Part shown: piece after piece, positions 16,791 to 25,217 of the stretch
Numbering within the stretch: position 1 is the stretch's first letter
Layout of the letters: each line of letters starts with the position of its first letter
DNA from: Filimonas zeae
GTDB taxonomy: Bacteria > Bacteroidota > Bacteroidia > Chitinophagales > Chitinophagaceae
NCBI RefSeq assembly: GCF_014641615.1
Contig: NZ_BMIB01000003.1
Span: 1-64,000 of the forward strand
DNA: 64,000 nucleotides
Direction: 5' to 3'
Notes under the pieces: generated by a model
What the model saw: the letters and a program-made list of their open reading frames with translations, nothing else
Database searches by the model: none
What the model was told of the DNA's origin: nothing
Position numbers and translations under genes: made by a program

Positions 16791-19487
16791 ATGAGCAAAC
16801 GTTGTAAAGTTAGGGTAAATTATATTACAGCCTTGTCTGTACTGCTGCTATTGTTTTTTACTACGTTTGAAGCTAGCGCACAGAACAACCGCAGGCCTGC
16901 AAGACGCATGAATGATACCACCGGCAGAGTTTCAGATACTGTGCCAAAACTGCGTATTGATACATTGATGAACCCGGGCGATACCAGCTTTTTAAAGGGC
17001 GACAGCACCCGTCGCGTGCCTAAAGTGGATACGCTTACCATGTCGCAGGATTCGCTGGATGCACCGATAGACTATACTGCAGAAGACTCTGCCATTATTA
17101 AGATACCTTCCCGTCAGTTCTTTCTCTATGGTAAAGCCACGGTAAACTATACTTCCTTAAAAGTAGAAGCCAACGTAATTCACTACGATCAGAACAAGCA
17201 GGTACTGGAGGCATATGGTGGAAAAGATACCTCAAATAATCCGCTGAACCTGCCCACGTTTACCGAGGGGGAAAGCAAGGCCATCAGTGATACCATACGA
17301 TATAATATTAAATCAGGCCGGGGTGTTACCAAAAACTCTTACTACCAGGAAGGGGAGATGTATGTGCATGCCGATAAGCTGAAAAAGATAGATAAAGATG
17401 TATCCTACGGGTACCGCGCGCGTTTTACCACCTGTAATCTGGATACGCCGCACTTTGATTTCCGTACCAAACGGGTAAAGATTATCAATAACAAGTTTGC
17501 GGTATCGGGGCCTGCCTTCCCGGAGTTTGAAGGGGTGCCTATGCCGGTGGCTATTCCATTTGGTATATTCCCGCTGGCCAAAGGCCGCCATTCGGGTCTG
17601 CTGCCGCCGCAATTTACCAGCAACCAGAGTTATGGGCTGGGTCTGGAAGGCTTAGGCTATTATAAAGTAATTAATGATAACTGGGATTTAACCACCCGTA
17701 CCAATATATATAGTTACGGTGGCTGGGCGGCGTACTTCAACTCCAAGTACATGAAGCGGTATAAATATACCGGTAACCTTAACCTGAATATTCTCAGCAC
17801 CAAAATACTCAATACCGGTGCCGGTACCGGGCAGGAGTTTACCAAGAATACCAGCTTTCAGTTAAACTGGAGCCATAGCAGCGATACCAGGGCGCGCCCC
17901 GGTACCAGCTTCTCTGCCAGCGTAAACGCCGGTAGTACCAAGTATAACAGTTATGTACCCAATAACGCGGTGCAGAACTTCCAGAACCAGATGAGCTCGT
18001 CTATTACGTACAGCAAAACCTGGAATAATGGCAAGTACAACCTGACGGCCAGCGCCAACCACAACCAGAACAACAGCACGCGTTTAATAAACGTTACACT
18101 GCCTACACTGGCGTTTACGGCTACTACCTTTTATCCTTTTCAAAAGAAAGAAGCTATCGGTACTCCCAAATGGTACGAGAAACTGGGTATCAGCTATACC
18201 GGTAGTGCTTTAAACCAGTTGTCGTTTTACGACTCTGCTTTCAGTTTCCGCAAGTTTCTGGATACAGCACAATGGGGCATGTCGCACAATATACCTATCA
18301 CTTTAACCCTGCCTGCGGTAGGGCCATTGCTGTTTTCGCCTTCGGTTTCCTATGCAGAAAAATGGTACGGACAGTACTTCGAAAGAAAATGGGGACAGCC
18401 TGCTCCTGGTATAGAAGATACGGTAGTTACTACCGTTAAACGGGGCTTTTTTACTGCCCGTGAGGTTACGTTTGGCATGAGTACCAACACCCGTATTTTT
18501 GGTACGTTCAACCTGGGTAAAACCAGCAAGCTGCGCCATGAAATAAAACCTACTTTCAGCATCAACTATAAGCCCGATCTGGTAAAGCAGTTTTATGATA
18601 CCGTGCAGGTAAGCTATGATGGCCGGAAAACACTGGTTTCCCGTTTCGATGGCAGCCCGGTGGGCGGTTTTGGCCAGGGTACTTTTGGTGGCTTCAACTT
18701 CGGGTTTGATAACCTGTTTGAAATGAAGGTGAAGAACAACAAGGATTCTACAGGTGAAGAGCCTACCCGGAAGATTAAGCTGATTGATGGATTGAGTTTT
18801 AATACCGGTTATAACTTTTTTGCCGACACACTGAAATGGTCGCCTGTGGCTATTGCTTTCCGTACCACCTTGTTTGAGAAGGTGAATATTACCGGTAGCA
18901 CCTCGCTGGACCCGTATGATGTGGATTCTACCGGCAACCGTATTAACCGTTTGTTGTGGAAGCAAGGTAAGCTGGGGCGTATTTCCAGCGGTTCACTTTC
19001 TCTTTCCTCCTCTTTCCAGAGTAAGAAAACGGATGACCGTGCCGATAACCAACGTATGCCTAACGACCCAACTATGACACCCGATGAGCAGCAACGTCAG
19101 CTGGATTATGTGCGTAGCAACCCATCGGAGTTTGTGGATTTCAATATTCCCTGGAACGTGCAAACCTCGTTGTCTGTTAACTTTTCGCGGCTGCTGCGTC
19201 CGGATTACAAAGGCTTTTACACCCAGATCAACAGCAGTTTAAACGTAAACGGCGACTTCAGCCTTACGCCCAAATGGAAAATGGGGGGTAGTGCTTATTA
19301 CGATATCCGCACCAATTCCATACAAACGCTTACCATGTTCATCAGCCGCGAGATGCACTGCTGGCAGATGAGTATCAATATTACCCCGGTAGGTGTTTTC
19401 AAATCGTTCAGTATTGTATTGAACCCTAAATCGGGTATCCTGCGTGATCTGAAGGTGAACCGTTCCCGTTTCTTCTATTCACAATAA
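16791..19487 (+). CDS. lptD: LPS-assembly outer-membrane protein LptD
   Basis: 898 residues: a signal peptide (ends about EASAQ), a Pro/Thr/Asp-rich linker, an N-terminal OstA-like jellyroll (FFLYGKATVNYTSLKVEANV, GEMYVHADKLKKI) and a long barrel with LptD-type features (FPEFEGVPMPVAIPFGIFPL, GRHSGLLPPQF, GLGLEGLGYYKVIND) ending FSIVLNPKSGILRDLKVNRS. It matches the putative LptD proteins of Bacteroidota. LptD inserts LPS into the outer leaflet. Its neighbours across the divergent promoter (amidases, MCE, OstA-like) fit an envelope-assembly block. Transcription ends at a strong hairpin just after the stop. Confidence 0.88.
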   Translation: MSKRCKVRVNYITALSVLLLLFFTTFEASAQNNRRPARRMNDTTGRVSDTVPKLRIDTLMNPGDTSFLKGDSTRRVPKVDTLTMSQDSLDAPIDYTAEDSAIIKIPSRQFFLYGKATVNYTSLKVEANVIHYDQNKQVLEAYGGKDTSNNPLNLPTFTEGESKAISDTIRYNIKSGRGVTKNSYYQEGEMYVHADKLKKIDKDVSYGYRARFTTCNLDTPHFDFRTKRVKIINNKFAVSGPAFPEFEGVPMPVAIPFGIFPLAKGRHSGLLPPQFTSNQSYGLGLEGLGYYKVINDNWDLTTRTNIYSYGGWAAYFNSKYMKRYKYTGNLNLNILSTKILNTGAGTGQEFTKNTSFQLNWSHSSDTRARPGTSFSASVNAGSTKYNSYVPNNAVQNFQNQMSSSITYSKTWNNGKYNLTASANHNQNNSTRLINVTLPTLAFTATTFYPFQKKEAIGTPKWYEKLGISYTGSALNQLSFYDSAFSFRKFLDTAQWGMSHNIPITLTLPAVGPLLFSPSVSYAEKWYGQYFERKWGQPAPGIEDTVVTTVKRGFFTAREVTFGMSTNTRIFGTFNLGKTSKLRHEIKPTFSINYKPDLVKQFYDTVQVSYDGRKTLVSRFDGSPVGGFGQGTFGGFNFGFDNLFEMKVKNNKDSTGEEPTRKIKLIDGLSFNTGYNFFADTLKWSPVAIAFRTTLFEKVNITGSTSLDPYDVDSTGNRINRLLWKQGKLGRISSGSLSLSSSFQSKKTDDRADNQRMPNDPTMTPDEQQRQLDYVRSNPSEFVDFNIPWNVQTSLSVNFSRLLRPDYKGFYTQINSSLNVNGDFSLTPKWKMGGSAYYDIRTNSIQTLTMFISREMHCWQMSINITPVGVFKSFSIVLNPKSGILRDLKVNRSRFFYSQ

Positions 19488-19514
19488 ATTTTTCGTTTAC
19501 GTTATTCTATATGG

Positions 19515-19545
19515 GCCTGCTTCCTTTTTGGAGGCAGGCTTTTTT
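19515..19545 (+). terminator. Intrinsic terminator of lptD
   Basis: GCCTGC-TTCC pairs with GGA-GCAGGC around a T-rich loop and is followed by TTTTTTG. It lies 28 bp after the lptD stop. Confidence 0.9.
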
Positions 19546-19930
19546 GTTGTGCGCTTTAAGTATGCTTATGGGTAGGAGTTGGTATATAGCATGTATGGAG
19601 GATGTACGGAGGATAGTACAGGTATCTACGGAGGAGCTATGAAGCATCTATGGGGGAAGGTACGGGTTGGCATGGAGTATAGTGGGGAGTAGTGGGTATT
19701 AAGGAGCGAATTAGTAGTGAGGAGCCAACGGTTGGCGTATGTGAAACCTGGCCCTTACGCGGATGTTTGCCGGGGGATAGCATCAGTACCGGTTCGGTAC
19801 AGCTGGCGGGTTAAAGCGCAGAATGGTGTTAATGGCTTTGTAAAAGGTTGTTAACTAAGCCTTTTTTATTGCCTCCTTCCTAACAATCCGCCTGTTTTAT
19901 TCGTAAATTAGAAGTGAAATAGGGGCGTGT
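19546..19930. other. Gene-free G-rich interval
   Basis: Between lptD's terminator and the next gene. Bases ~19575-19730 are strongly purine/G-biased on the plus strand, with recurrent TACGGAGGAT-like words and G-runs (GGGGG, GGG, GGGG, GGG within ~60 nt). No ORF or RNA gene recognised. A weak hairpin followed by T-run lies at about 19839-19868. Confidence 0.45.
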
Positions 19931-20638
19931 ATGGCAAAGCAATGCGGAAGTTATATTGTTAAGGGTACTATCGACAATGTTTGTTTCTATGAAATGAACG
20001 GGAAGGGGTATGCCCGTATCAGTAACCCGCTTAGCAGCAAAAGGGTAAAAACGGCGCCTGAGTTTGCCGGTACCCGCCGTGCAGCTGCTTTGCTGCAACA
20101 GGCTTCGCCGCTGGCTTGTGCGGTGTATAAAACCCTGCCAAAGGGTAAGCGTACTATTACCCACCGCCGTCAGCTTACCGGTACCGCTATACAAATGCTG
20201 AAACAGGGGCATGCGGTGGCGGTAATAGAAGCGCAGTTACAGGCAGATGCACTGATTATGCTGGCAGAGTTGCTGATTAACGAAGCGCCGCAGAATACAT
20301 GTAGCGATACAGGTATTCATAAAAACAAACGTGTATCGGGTGCAGGTATGCGTGTAGCTGCTACAAAACATAACCATAATAACAGCAGGCCTGTTTTACC
20401 TGCAGCCAGCCGTGCTTATCCGCGTTTACAAAAGAGCGCGAAACAGCGCACCGGCCTTACCGGTATGGCTTTATATACATATTATGTATCCCTGGGTGTG
20501 CCATCTTTCCGGTTGCCGCAGTACCCCCAACTGCTGTTCTGCCGTGTTCACCCGCCAGCCAGACGTGCTGTATTGCCACTTTCCCCGCAGTGGCCACAGG
20601 CAGCCTTAGATACAGGCGTGATTTTTAACGGTGTTTAA
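19931..20638 (+). CDS. Uncharacterised Bacteroidota protein with NVCFYEMNGKGYAR-type N-terminus
   Basis: 235 residues, no signal peptide or membrane segment. The N-terminal ~105 residues resemble a family of uncharacterised Bacteroidota proteins that I recognise only by pattern: a Gly-turn start (VKGTIDNVCFYEMNGKGYAR), SSKRVKTAPEFAGTRRAA, LACAVYKTLPKGKR and a helix with RQLTGTAIQMLKQG. The C-terminal ~110 residues are basic, rich in Arg, Pro, His and Ala, and look disordered. Strongly basic overall, so nucleic-acid contact is possible but not shown. The Met at 19931 directly precedes the conserved N-terminus. It is monocistronic. Function unknown. Confidence 0.6.
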   Translation: MAKQCGSYIVKGTIDNVCFYEMNGKGYARISNPLSSKRVKTAPEFAGTRRAAALLQQASPLACAVYKTLPKGKRTITHRRQLTGTAIQMLKQGHAVAVIEAQLQADALIMLAELLINEAPQNTCSDTGIHKNKRVSGAGMRVAATKHNHNNSRPVLPAASRAYPRLQKSAKQRTGLTGMALYTYYVSLGVPSFRLPQYPQLLFCRVHPPARRAVLPLSPQWPQAALDTGVIFNGV

Positions 20639-20734
20639 GTCATGAAAATCACAGGTTTATACTAGTTTTTCCCCGGCCTGTTGCCTATACCAATCCGTAA
20701 TTTTCCGGTGTTGATTTTTATCACAACCACTCTT

Positions 20735-21436
20735 ATGAACGATATACTCGAATACCTGCGCAAGTTCCGGCCCGACATTGACATGATACCCTTTAACAGC
20801 GAAGACGCTTTACAAAAAGAGCAGATTCCTGAACAGTGGATGAGCATACTGGGGGCGGAAGACATTACTATCAGAAAAAACAAACTCATCAGTTTATGGC
20901 AGCATACCTGTGGCAGAGAATTCAGCCGGGTAATAACCCATCTGAATACGCATCTGACAGATGTGTTTCTGTTGCTGCACAAGGGCCAGCTGTTGCTATT
21001 GTACGCTATCCGTAATAAAGACGGAGTGGTGTATTACTACGAAGGGGGCTTTCCGCAACTTTCTGCCCGCAGCCCGTACCTGCAGGCACACTGGCAGCAA
21101 TTGCCTGCTGCGTTACAGCGGTTTTACGAAACGCTCCATAACGGATTTTATTATTCTTCCAGTGGCAACATGGGGCTGGTGCCTTTGCAATCGCTGCTGA
21201 AGCTGAGCGATAAAGCGTGGCCTATACTGGAAGAGCTGGATGAAGACCTGGAGCTGAACCTGGAAACCAGCTATGGTTTCTTTAAAAACGGGATGGGGGA
21301 TTACCTGGTGCTGGATCTGGAAAAAGAGAACACCGGTGAAGAAGCCATTCTATGGTATTCGCAGGAAGAACCGGAGTACGAACTGCCTTTCTGGGAGGTG
21401 GTGGATGAATGGACGGCGCTGGGTATTGAAGAATAA
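20735..21436 (+). CDS. SMI1/KNR4 (SUKH)-like protein
   Basis: 233 residues from the ATG at 20735; the frame is open to a TTG at 20681 but the ATG gives a cleaner start. C-terminal features fit the SUKH superfamily: YYSSSGNMGLVPLQSLLKLS, then ETSYGFFKNGMGDYLVLDLE (Gly-Asp-Tyr-Leu-x-Leu-Asp-Leu strand), then ILWYSQEEPEYE. SUKH proteins often serve as immunity proteins to polymorphic toxins, but no toxin gene is adjacent and housekeeping members exist. Alone between an orphan gene and a thioesterase that has its own promoter. Family call moderate; the role is not known. Confidence 0.6.
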   Translation: MNDILEYLRKFRPDIDMIPFNSEDALQKEQIPEQWMSILGAEDITIRKNKLISLWQHTCGREFSRVITHLNTHLTDVFLLLHKGQLLLLYAIRNKDGVVYYYEGGFPQLSARSPYLQAHWQQLPAALQRFYETLHNGFYYSSSGNMGLVPLQSLLKLSDKAWPILEELDEDLELNLETSYGFFKNGMGDYLVLDLEKENTGEEAILWYSQEEPEYELPFWEVVDEWTALGIEE

Positions 21437-21443
21437 TCAGTAC

Positions 21444-21474
21444 TTTGGCGTTCCTTTTCAACCAATTACGTTTG
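21444..21474 (+). promoter_or_regulatory. Bacteroidota promoter abutting the thioesterase start
   Basis: TTTG (21444-21447), a 19-nt spacer, then TACGTTTG (21467-21474): an exact match to the TTTG / TAnnTTTG consensus with ideal spacing. The ATG at 21476 begins 2 nt after the element, so transcription would start at or just inside the start codon. This implies a leaderless mRNA or a slightly internal start. Confidence 0.7.
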
Positions 21475-21475
21475 T

Positions 21476-22033
21476 ATGAGCAACTTCAAGCCCGTATCCG
21501 CATCGGCTACCGTTCTGGCCGAACTGATGATTCCTTCTTATTCTAATTTCGGTGGTAAAATACATGGCGGGCATATATTGTCGCTGATGGATAAGGTGGC
21601 CTATGTGTGTGCGGTAAAACATGCGGAGGCCTATTGTGTAACGGCATCTATTGAAACGGTAGACTTTCTGGCATCGGTAGAAGTGGGTGAAATGGTGAGT
21701 TTGTATGCATCCGTTAACTACGTTGGCCGCAGCTCGCTGGTAGTAGGCATTAAAGTAATGGCCGAGAACATTAAAACCAAAGTAGTAAAGCACACCAATA
21801 CCAGCTATTTTACCATGGTGGCAATGGATGACGAACATAAGCCCACTGAGGTGCCGGGGCTGCTGCTGCAGAACCAGCAGGAGGTGCGCCGCTTTTTTGA
21901 AGCCCTGCACAAGAAAGAGCTGAAGAAGTATTACCGGAAAAAGGAAGTCCGCCTGAAATCGGAAGTAGAGCAGCGTGAGATGATAGAAGTGCTGAAGAAT
22001 GAGCGTTGTATGATTCAGCTGCCACAGGAATAA
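21476..22033 (+). CDS. Acyl-CoA thioesterase, hotdog fold
   Basis: 185 residues: a single hotdog domain of the YciA/ACOT type followed by a charged C-terminal helix. Typical features are LAELMIPSYSNFGGKIHGGHILSLMDKVAYVCA (core helix with the conserved GG and Asp), a CVTASIETVDFLASVEVGE strand pair, and SLYASVNYVGRSSLVVGIKV. These cytosolic enzymes hydrolyse fatty acyl-CoA to free acid and CoA. The start is fixed by the family N-terminus (M..FKPVSAS); a consensus promoter ends immediately before it. lemA follows after 64 bp. Confidence 0.9.
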   Translation: MSNFKPVSASATVLAELMIPSYSNFGGKIHGGHILSLMDKVAYVCAVKHAEAYCVTASIETVDFLASVEVGEMVSLYASVNYVGRSSLVVGIKVMAENIKTKVVKHTNTSYFTMVAMDDEHKPTEVPGLLLQNQQEVRRFFEALHKKELKKYYRKKEVRLKSEVEQREMIEVLKNERCMIQLPQE

Positions 22034-22097
22034 ATTATAAAATGGCAGCATATTTGCCGCAGGCTGGCATCAGCATTTTACAATTGAAACAAGCACT

Positions 22098-22655
22098 ATG
22101 GAATATACAACCTGGATTATTGCAGGCGTACTGGTATTACTGCTTATATGGGTGGTAAGCCTGTACAACCGCCTGGTACGCGGCCGCACTTATATGGAAG
22201 AGGGCTGGAGCGGCATTGATGTATTGCTGAAGAAGCGGTACGATCTGCTGCCCAATCTGGTGGAAACCGTAAAAGGTTATGCCGCCCATGAAACCAGGCT
22301 GTTGCAGGAGGTAACCGCCCTGCGTACACGCGCTATGCAAACCGGCAGTGTGGCAGAAAAGCAGGTAACAGAGCAGGCGGTTACCCGTGCCATTGGTAAT
22401 CTGTTTGCCGTGGCGGAGAATTATCCCGACTTAAAGGCCAGTGCTAATTTTCAGCAGCTGCAAACCGATATTGGTGCAATAGAAACTGAACTGGAGCGTG
22501 CCCGCCGGTATTACAATGCTACCGTGCGCGATAATAATGTACTGGTGGAAACCTTTCCTTCCAACATTATTGCCAACACCGCTGGTTTTAAGAAAGGTGT
22601 ATTCTTTGAAATAGACAATATCACCCACCGCGAAGCTCCGCGGGTTAGCTTCTGA
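22098..22655 (+). CDS. lemA: LemA family membrane protein
   Basis: 185 residues: an N-terminal membrane helix (TWIIAGVLVLLLIWVVSLYN) and the LemA helical bundle with conserved GWSGIDVLLKKRYDLLPNLV, VKGYAAHE, FAVAENYPDLKA, RARRYYNATVRDNN and FPSNIIA. LemA proteins are anchored helical bundles of unclear biochemical role, frequently linked with membrane proteins of the DUF2207/TPM type, as here: a DUF2207 gene starts 11 bp downstream, so the two form an operon. A possible promoter (TTTG-N22-TACAATTG) lies just upstream; the spacing is slightly long. Confidence 0.93.
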   Translation: MEYTTWIIAGVLVLLLIWVVSLYNRLVRGRTYMEEGWSGIDVLLKKRYDLLPNLVETVKGYAAHETRLLQEVTALRTRAMQTGSVAEKQVTEQAVTRAIGNLFAVAENYPDLKASANFQQLQTDIGAIETELERARRYYNATVRDNNVLVETFPSNIIANTAGFKKGVFFEIDNITHREAPRVSF

Positions 22656-22666
22656 TAACCATACCC

Positions 22667-24646
22667 ATGAAAAAGCTTTTATTCCTGTGCGCACTACTGG
22701 TGTGCGCCGCTACCCATGCCCAGGACATTGCTGATGATGCTGTTGCCGGCCCGCAGCGGCCCGCTGTTACACCGGAGCATGTGTATGGCGATACTACAGA
22801 TGACAACACTACCGAACGCATTCTCTTTTTCCATTCCGACATAGGCATAGATACCACCGGTTGGGTTACCATAACCGAAACCATACGGGTATATGCCAAT
22901 CAGGATCAGATACGGCGCGGTATTTTCCGCAGTATTCCGCTGTTTCGCAAGGAGCGGAGCGGCCGGAAGCAACGTATTGATATTGAAGTAAAAGAAGTGC
23001 TGCGCGATGGAGAAACCGAAAGCTATCATACGGAGGATAAAGATGGCAACCTGGTAATTTACTGCGGCAGCAGCGATGTATACCTGCAGCCAGGCAAATA
23101 CACCTACACCATTACGTATACCAGCAGGGGCCATGTAGGCTTTTTTGATAATTACGATGAGCTGTACTGGAATATTACTGGTAACGAATGGGCGTATGAA
23201 ATACAGGGAGCATCGGCCCGGCTTCACATGCCGCCCGGTGCGGTGTTAAAACAGAGCGCCTGTTACACGGGGGAGAGTGGCTCTACCGCCAGCGACTGTA
23301 CTATGCAGCCTGATGCAGATGGCACACCTGTGTTTTACAGCAATAAGGCGCTGGCCCCCAATGAGGGGCTTACTGCTGCGGTAGCCTGGCAGGCAGGATT
23401 AATACAACGACCGCCGCCGCCCGGCTTTTGGGAGCGTTTGAAGGAGCAGGCGGGAACAGCATTCGGGCTGGCGGGCCTGGTATACCTGCTGGTTTTCTTT
23501 TACCGCAAATGGAACAAAGTGGGGCGCGATGCCCGGGAACAGGTGGTAGTACCCACGTTTACACCGCCATATGGCTGGTCGCCCGCAGTAATACGTTACG
23601 TGTATAAAAAAGCTGTGGATACCAAAGGGTATACTGCTGCCTTTATACATATGGGGGTGAAAAAAGCCCTTGTTATTAAAGAAGATGAGGATAGTAAGTA
23701 CATATACCGCCTGGCAAAAGGTACTGCCGGCAAGGAAGTGCTGACGGCGGAAGAAGAAGCGGCGTATACACCGTTGCTGGGCTCAGGTAAACCGGTACGC
23801 ACTACAGACGGAAACTATCACAAATTTGATAAAGCGTGGAAGGCTTTTGAAAAATCGGTGAAGGAGCAGATAGATATAAAAGATTATTACACAGCTAACT
23901 GGAAAGCCTGGTGGCAGGGTACCTGGCGTTTGCTGGTGTGGCTGCTTGTGTTTCTGGTGCTTACAGAAGGCTGGCAGGTGATGCTGCCCATGCTGTTTGT
24001 GTTGCCATTCTGGGCCGGGTTTACAAGTATGCTCATTTTTGGTATCCGTAGTCTGAGAAGTAAAAGCAAGGCGGCAGGCATTTTTCTTATATTGTTTTCC
24101 CTGCCATTTATAGGTACCTGTTCTATGGTGCTGGTGTACTTGTTTAAGGGATTACCAACGCTGTCTATAGTATTACTGCTGGTAGTTATGGTGGCTTATG
24201 CCATTTTCTGGATACTCATTCCTGCTTATACCGAAAAAGGGGCGGAGGCCAAAGCAGCCATTGCGGGCTTCCGCATGTATCTGGAAACAGCGGAGGAGCG
24301 TAGATTAAATATATTAACCCCGCCCGGGCGCACACCGGAATTGTTTGAACAGTTGTTGCCGTACGCTGTGGCACTGGATCTGGAAAGTGCGTGGGGACGA
24401 AAGTTTGAAGCAGTGTTAGCTACGGCCGGGTATAACCCTGAGTGGTATGAAGGTGACCGTTCTTATATGGTTGTTGTAACATCGTTTCCTTCTTCCTTTA
24501 ACCGGTCGCTCACCAGCGCCGGTACCAACCCAAACTCCGGCAGCAGTGGCAGCAGCAGTAGTGGTAGCAGCAGCTGGAGCAGTGGTAGCAGTGGGGGAGG
24601 CAGTTCCGGCGGCGGCGGCGGTGGCGGCGGAGGTGGTGGATGGTAA
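22667..24646 (+). CDS. DUF2207 domain membrane protein
   Basis: 659 residues. A signal peptide (ends THAQ), then the extracytoplasmic DUF2207 domain (FHSDIGIDTTGWVTITETI, RRGIFRSIPLF, YTITYTSRGHVGFFDNYDELYWNITGNEW), a first membrane helix at about 260-275, a cytoplasmic stretch, and at least four more helices in the 415-520 region. The C-terminus is a Ser/Gly low-complexity tail ending in a polyglycine run and Trp, a known hallmark of these proteins. Function unknown; coupled to lemA. A strong terminator follows within 20 bp. Confidence 0.92.
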   Translation: MKKLLFLCALLVCAATHAQDIADDAVAGPQRPAVTPEHVYGDTTDDNTTERILFFHSDIGIDTTGWVTITETIRVYANQDQIRRGIFRSIPLFRKERSGRKQRIDIEVKEVLRDGETESYHTEDKDGNLVIYCGSSDVYLQPGKYTYTITYTSRGHVGFFDNYDELYWNITGNEWAYEIQGASARLHMPPGAVLKQSACYTGESGSTASDCTMQPDADGTPVFYSNKALAPNEGLTAAVAWQAGLIQRPPPPGFWERLKEQAGTAFGLAGLVYLLVFFYRKWNKVGRDAREQVVVPTFTPPYGWSPAVIRYVYKKAVDTKGYTAAFIHMGVKKALVIKEDEDSKYIYRLAKGTAGKEVLTAEEEAAYTPLLGSGKPVRTTDGNYHKFDKAWKAFEKSVKEQIDIKDYYTANWKAWWQGTWRLLVWLLVFLVLTEGWQVMLPMLFVLPFWAGFTSMLIFGIRSLRSKSKAAGIFLILFSLPFIGTCSMVLVYLFKGLPTLSIVLLLVVMVAYAIFWILIPAYTEKGAEAKAAIAGFRMYLETAEERRLNILTPPGRTPELFEQLLPYAVALDLESAWGRKFEAVLATAGYNPEWYEGDRSYMVVVTSFPSSFNRSLTSAGTNPNSGSSGSSSSGSSSWSSGSSGGGSSGGGGGGGGGGGW

Positions 24647-24665
24647 CCACGATAATTTATTTTAC

Positions 24666-24695
24666 AAGGTTTTCGCATAGCGAAAACCTTTTTTT
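24666..24695 (+). terminator. Intrinsic terminator of lemA-DUF2207
   Basis: Perfect 11-bp stem AAGGTTTTCGC / GCGAAAACCTT with an ATA loop and a seven-T tail. Confidence 0.92.
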
Positions 24696-24706
24696 ATGTC
24701 CGTTTG

Positions 24707-24805
24707 TAACGGTTTTAACAGTTTTACATCGGGCAAAAGCCATTTCACATAACAGTTTTTTACACATTTTCCAGTTTGCTGATATTCGTTCTACAATACT
24801 GGAAA
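24707..24805 (+). promoter_or_regulatory. Candidate regulatory region upstream of the small-peptide gene
   Basis: Holds direct repeats of TAAC(A/G)GTTTT at 24707, 24716 and 24750, loosely like LytTR-type sites, and an 8-bp inverted repeat TTTCCAGT / ACTGGAAA (24768-24775 and 24798-24805). A LytTR response regulator is encoded 4 kb downstream in the same locus. No clean -7 promoter match was found; binding is inference. Confidence 0.35.
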
Positions 24806-24933
24806 CGGACAATCTCCAGCAAGTATTCGGATTAAATATACATTCTCACCGGCCGGTAGAATAAAAACAGGGGGCAAGCTGAAAACCCTTTAACAGAGTA
24901 AGCGCACCAATATCTAGTAAAACCGCATTGTTA

Positions 24934-25071
24934 TGGAAAATAATACTACTACAGCTACTCCTGATATTTTCGCTACTGCCATCAGCATCGAAAAACTGGA
25001 GCCGCGCCTGGAATTATCCACTGTAAAAACTCCCGTTGTTTTTACAGGTGATTCCACTGTAATACGATAGT
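24934..25071 (+). CDS. 45-residue peptide, candidate RiPP-type precursor
   Basis: ATG to TAG encodes 45 residues, too short for usual gene calling. The N-terminal half is Thr/Ala-rich, the centre is a charged, probably helical segment IEKLEPRLELS (leader-like), and the tail runs TVKTPVVFTGDSTVIR. There is no Cys, so lanthionine is impossible; Ser/Thr are plentiful. It is first in line before a PqqD-like/M50 protease, an acyltransferase and a LanC-fold protein, the context expected of a modified-peptide precursor. A stable hairpin separates it from the protease gene, as often seen between abundant precursor and low-level enzyme genes. Function is inference from context. Confidence 0.55.
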
Positions 25072-25153
25072 AGCATGCCGTTGACTTACCTATGCACACC
25101 TGGCTTTTAGCAGCCGTTGCCACTTCTGAAAAACACCACCGAGTTATGTATTG

Positions 25154-25181
25154 AGGCAGTTTTTTGCCAAAAGAACTGCCT
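25154..25181 (+). promoter_or_regulatory. Hairpin between precursor and protease genes
   Basis: AGGCAGTT pairs with AACTGCCT and the stem extends through a U-G and three U-A pairs to a GCCA loop (25154-25165 with 25170-25181). No long T-run follows, so it may act as a partial terminator, processing site or mRNA stabiliser. Confidence 0.55.
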
Positions 25182-25217
25182 TTGAATACTATGTATTTCC
25201 CCCCAAAGAAGGACGCA

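Noticed and set aside
20681-20734. TTG start for the SUKH-like protein
   Set aside because: The added residues are hydrophobic without a proper signal peptide, while the ATG at 20735 begins a typical cytosolic N-terminus.
24463-24678. Minus-strand proline-rich frame
   Set aside because: It is the antisense of the Ser/Gly tail of the DUF2207 protein and the terminator.
24934-25071. Calling the small peptide a lanthipeptide precursor
   Set aside because: It contains no cysteine, there is no dehydratase in the locus, and the LanC-fold protein lacks its zinc site.
25072-25157. A second short peptide (about 20 codons) after the precursor candidate
   Set aside because: No leader-like features, no ribosome binding site and no similarity to the first peptide.
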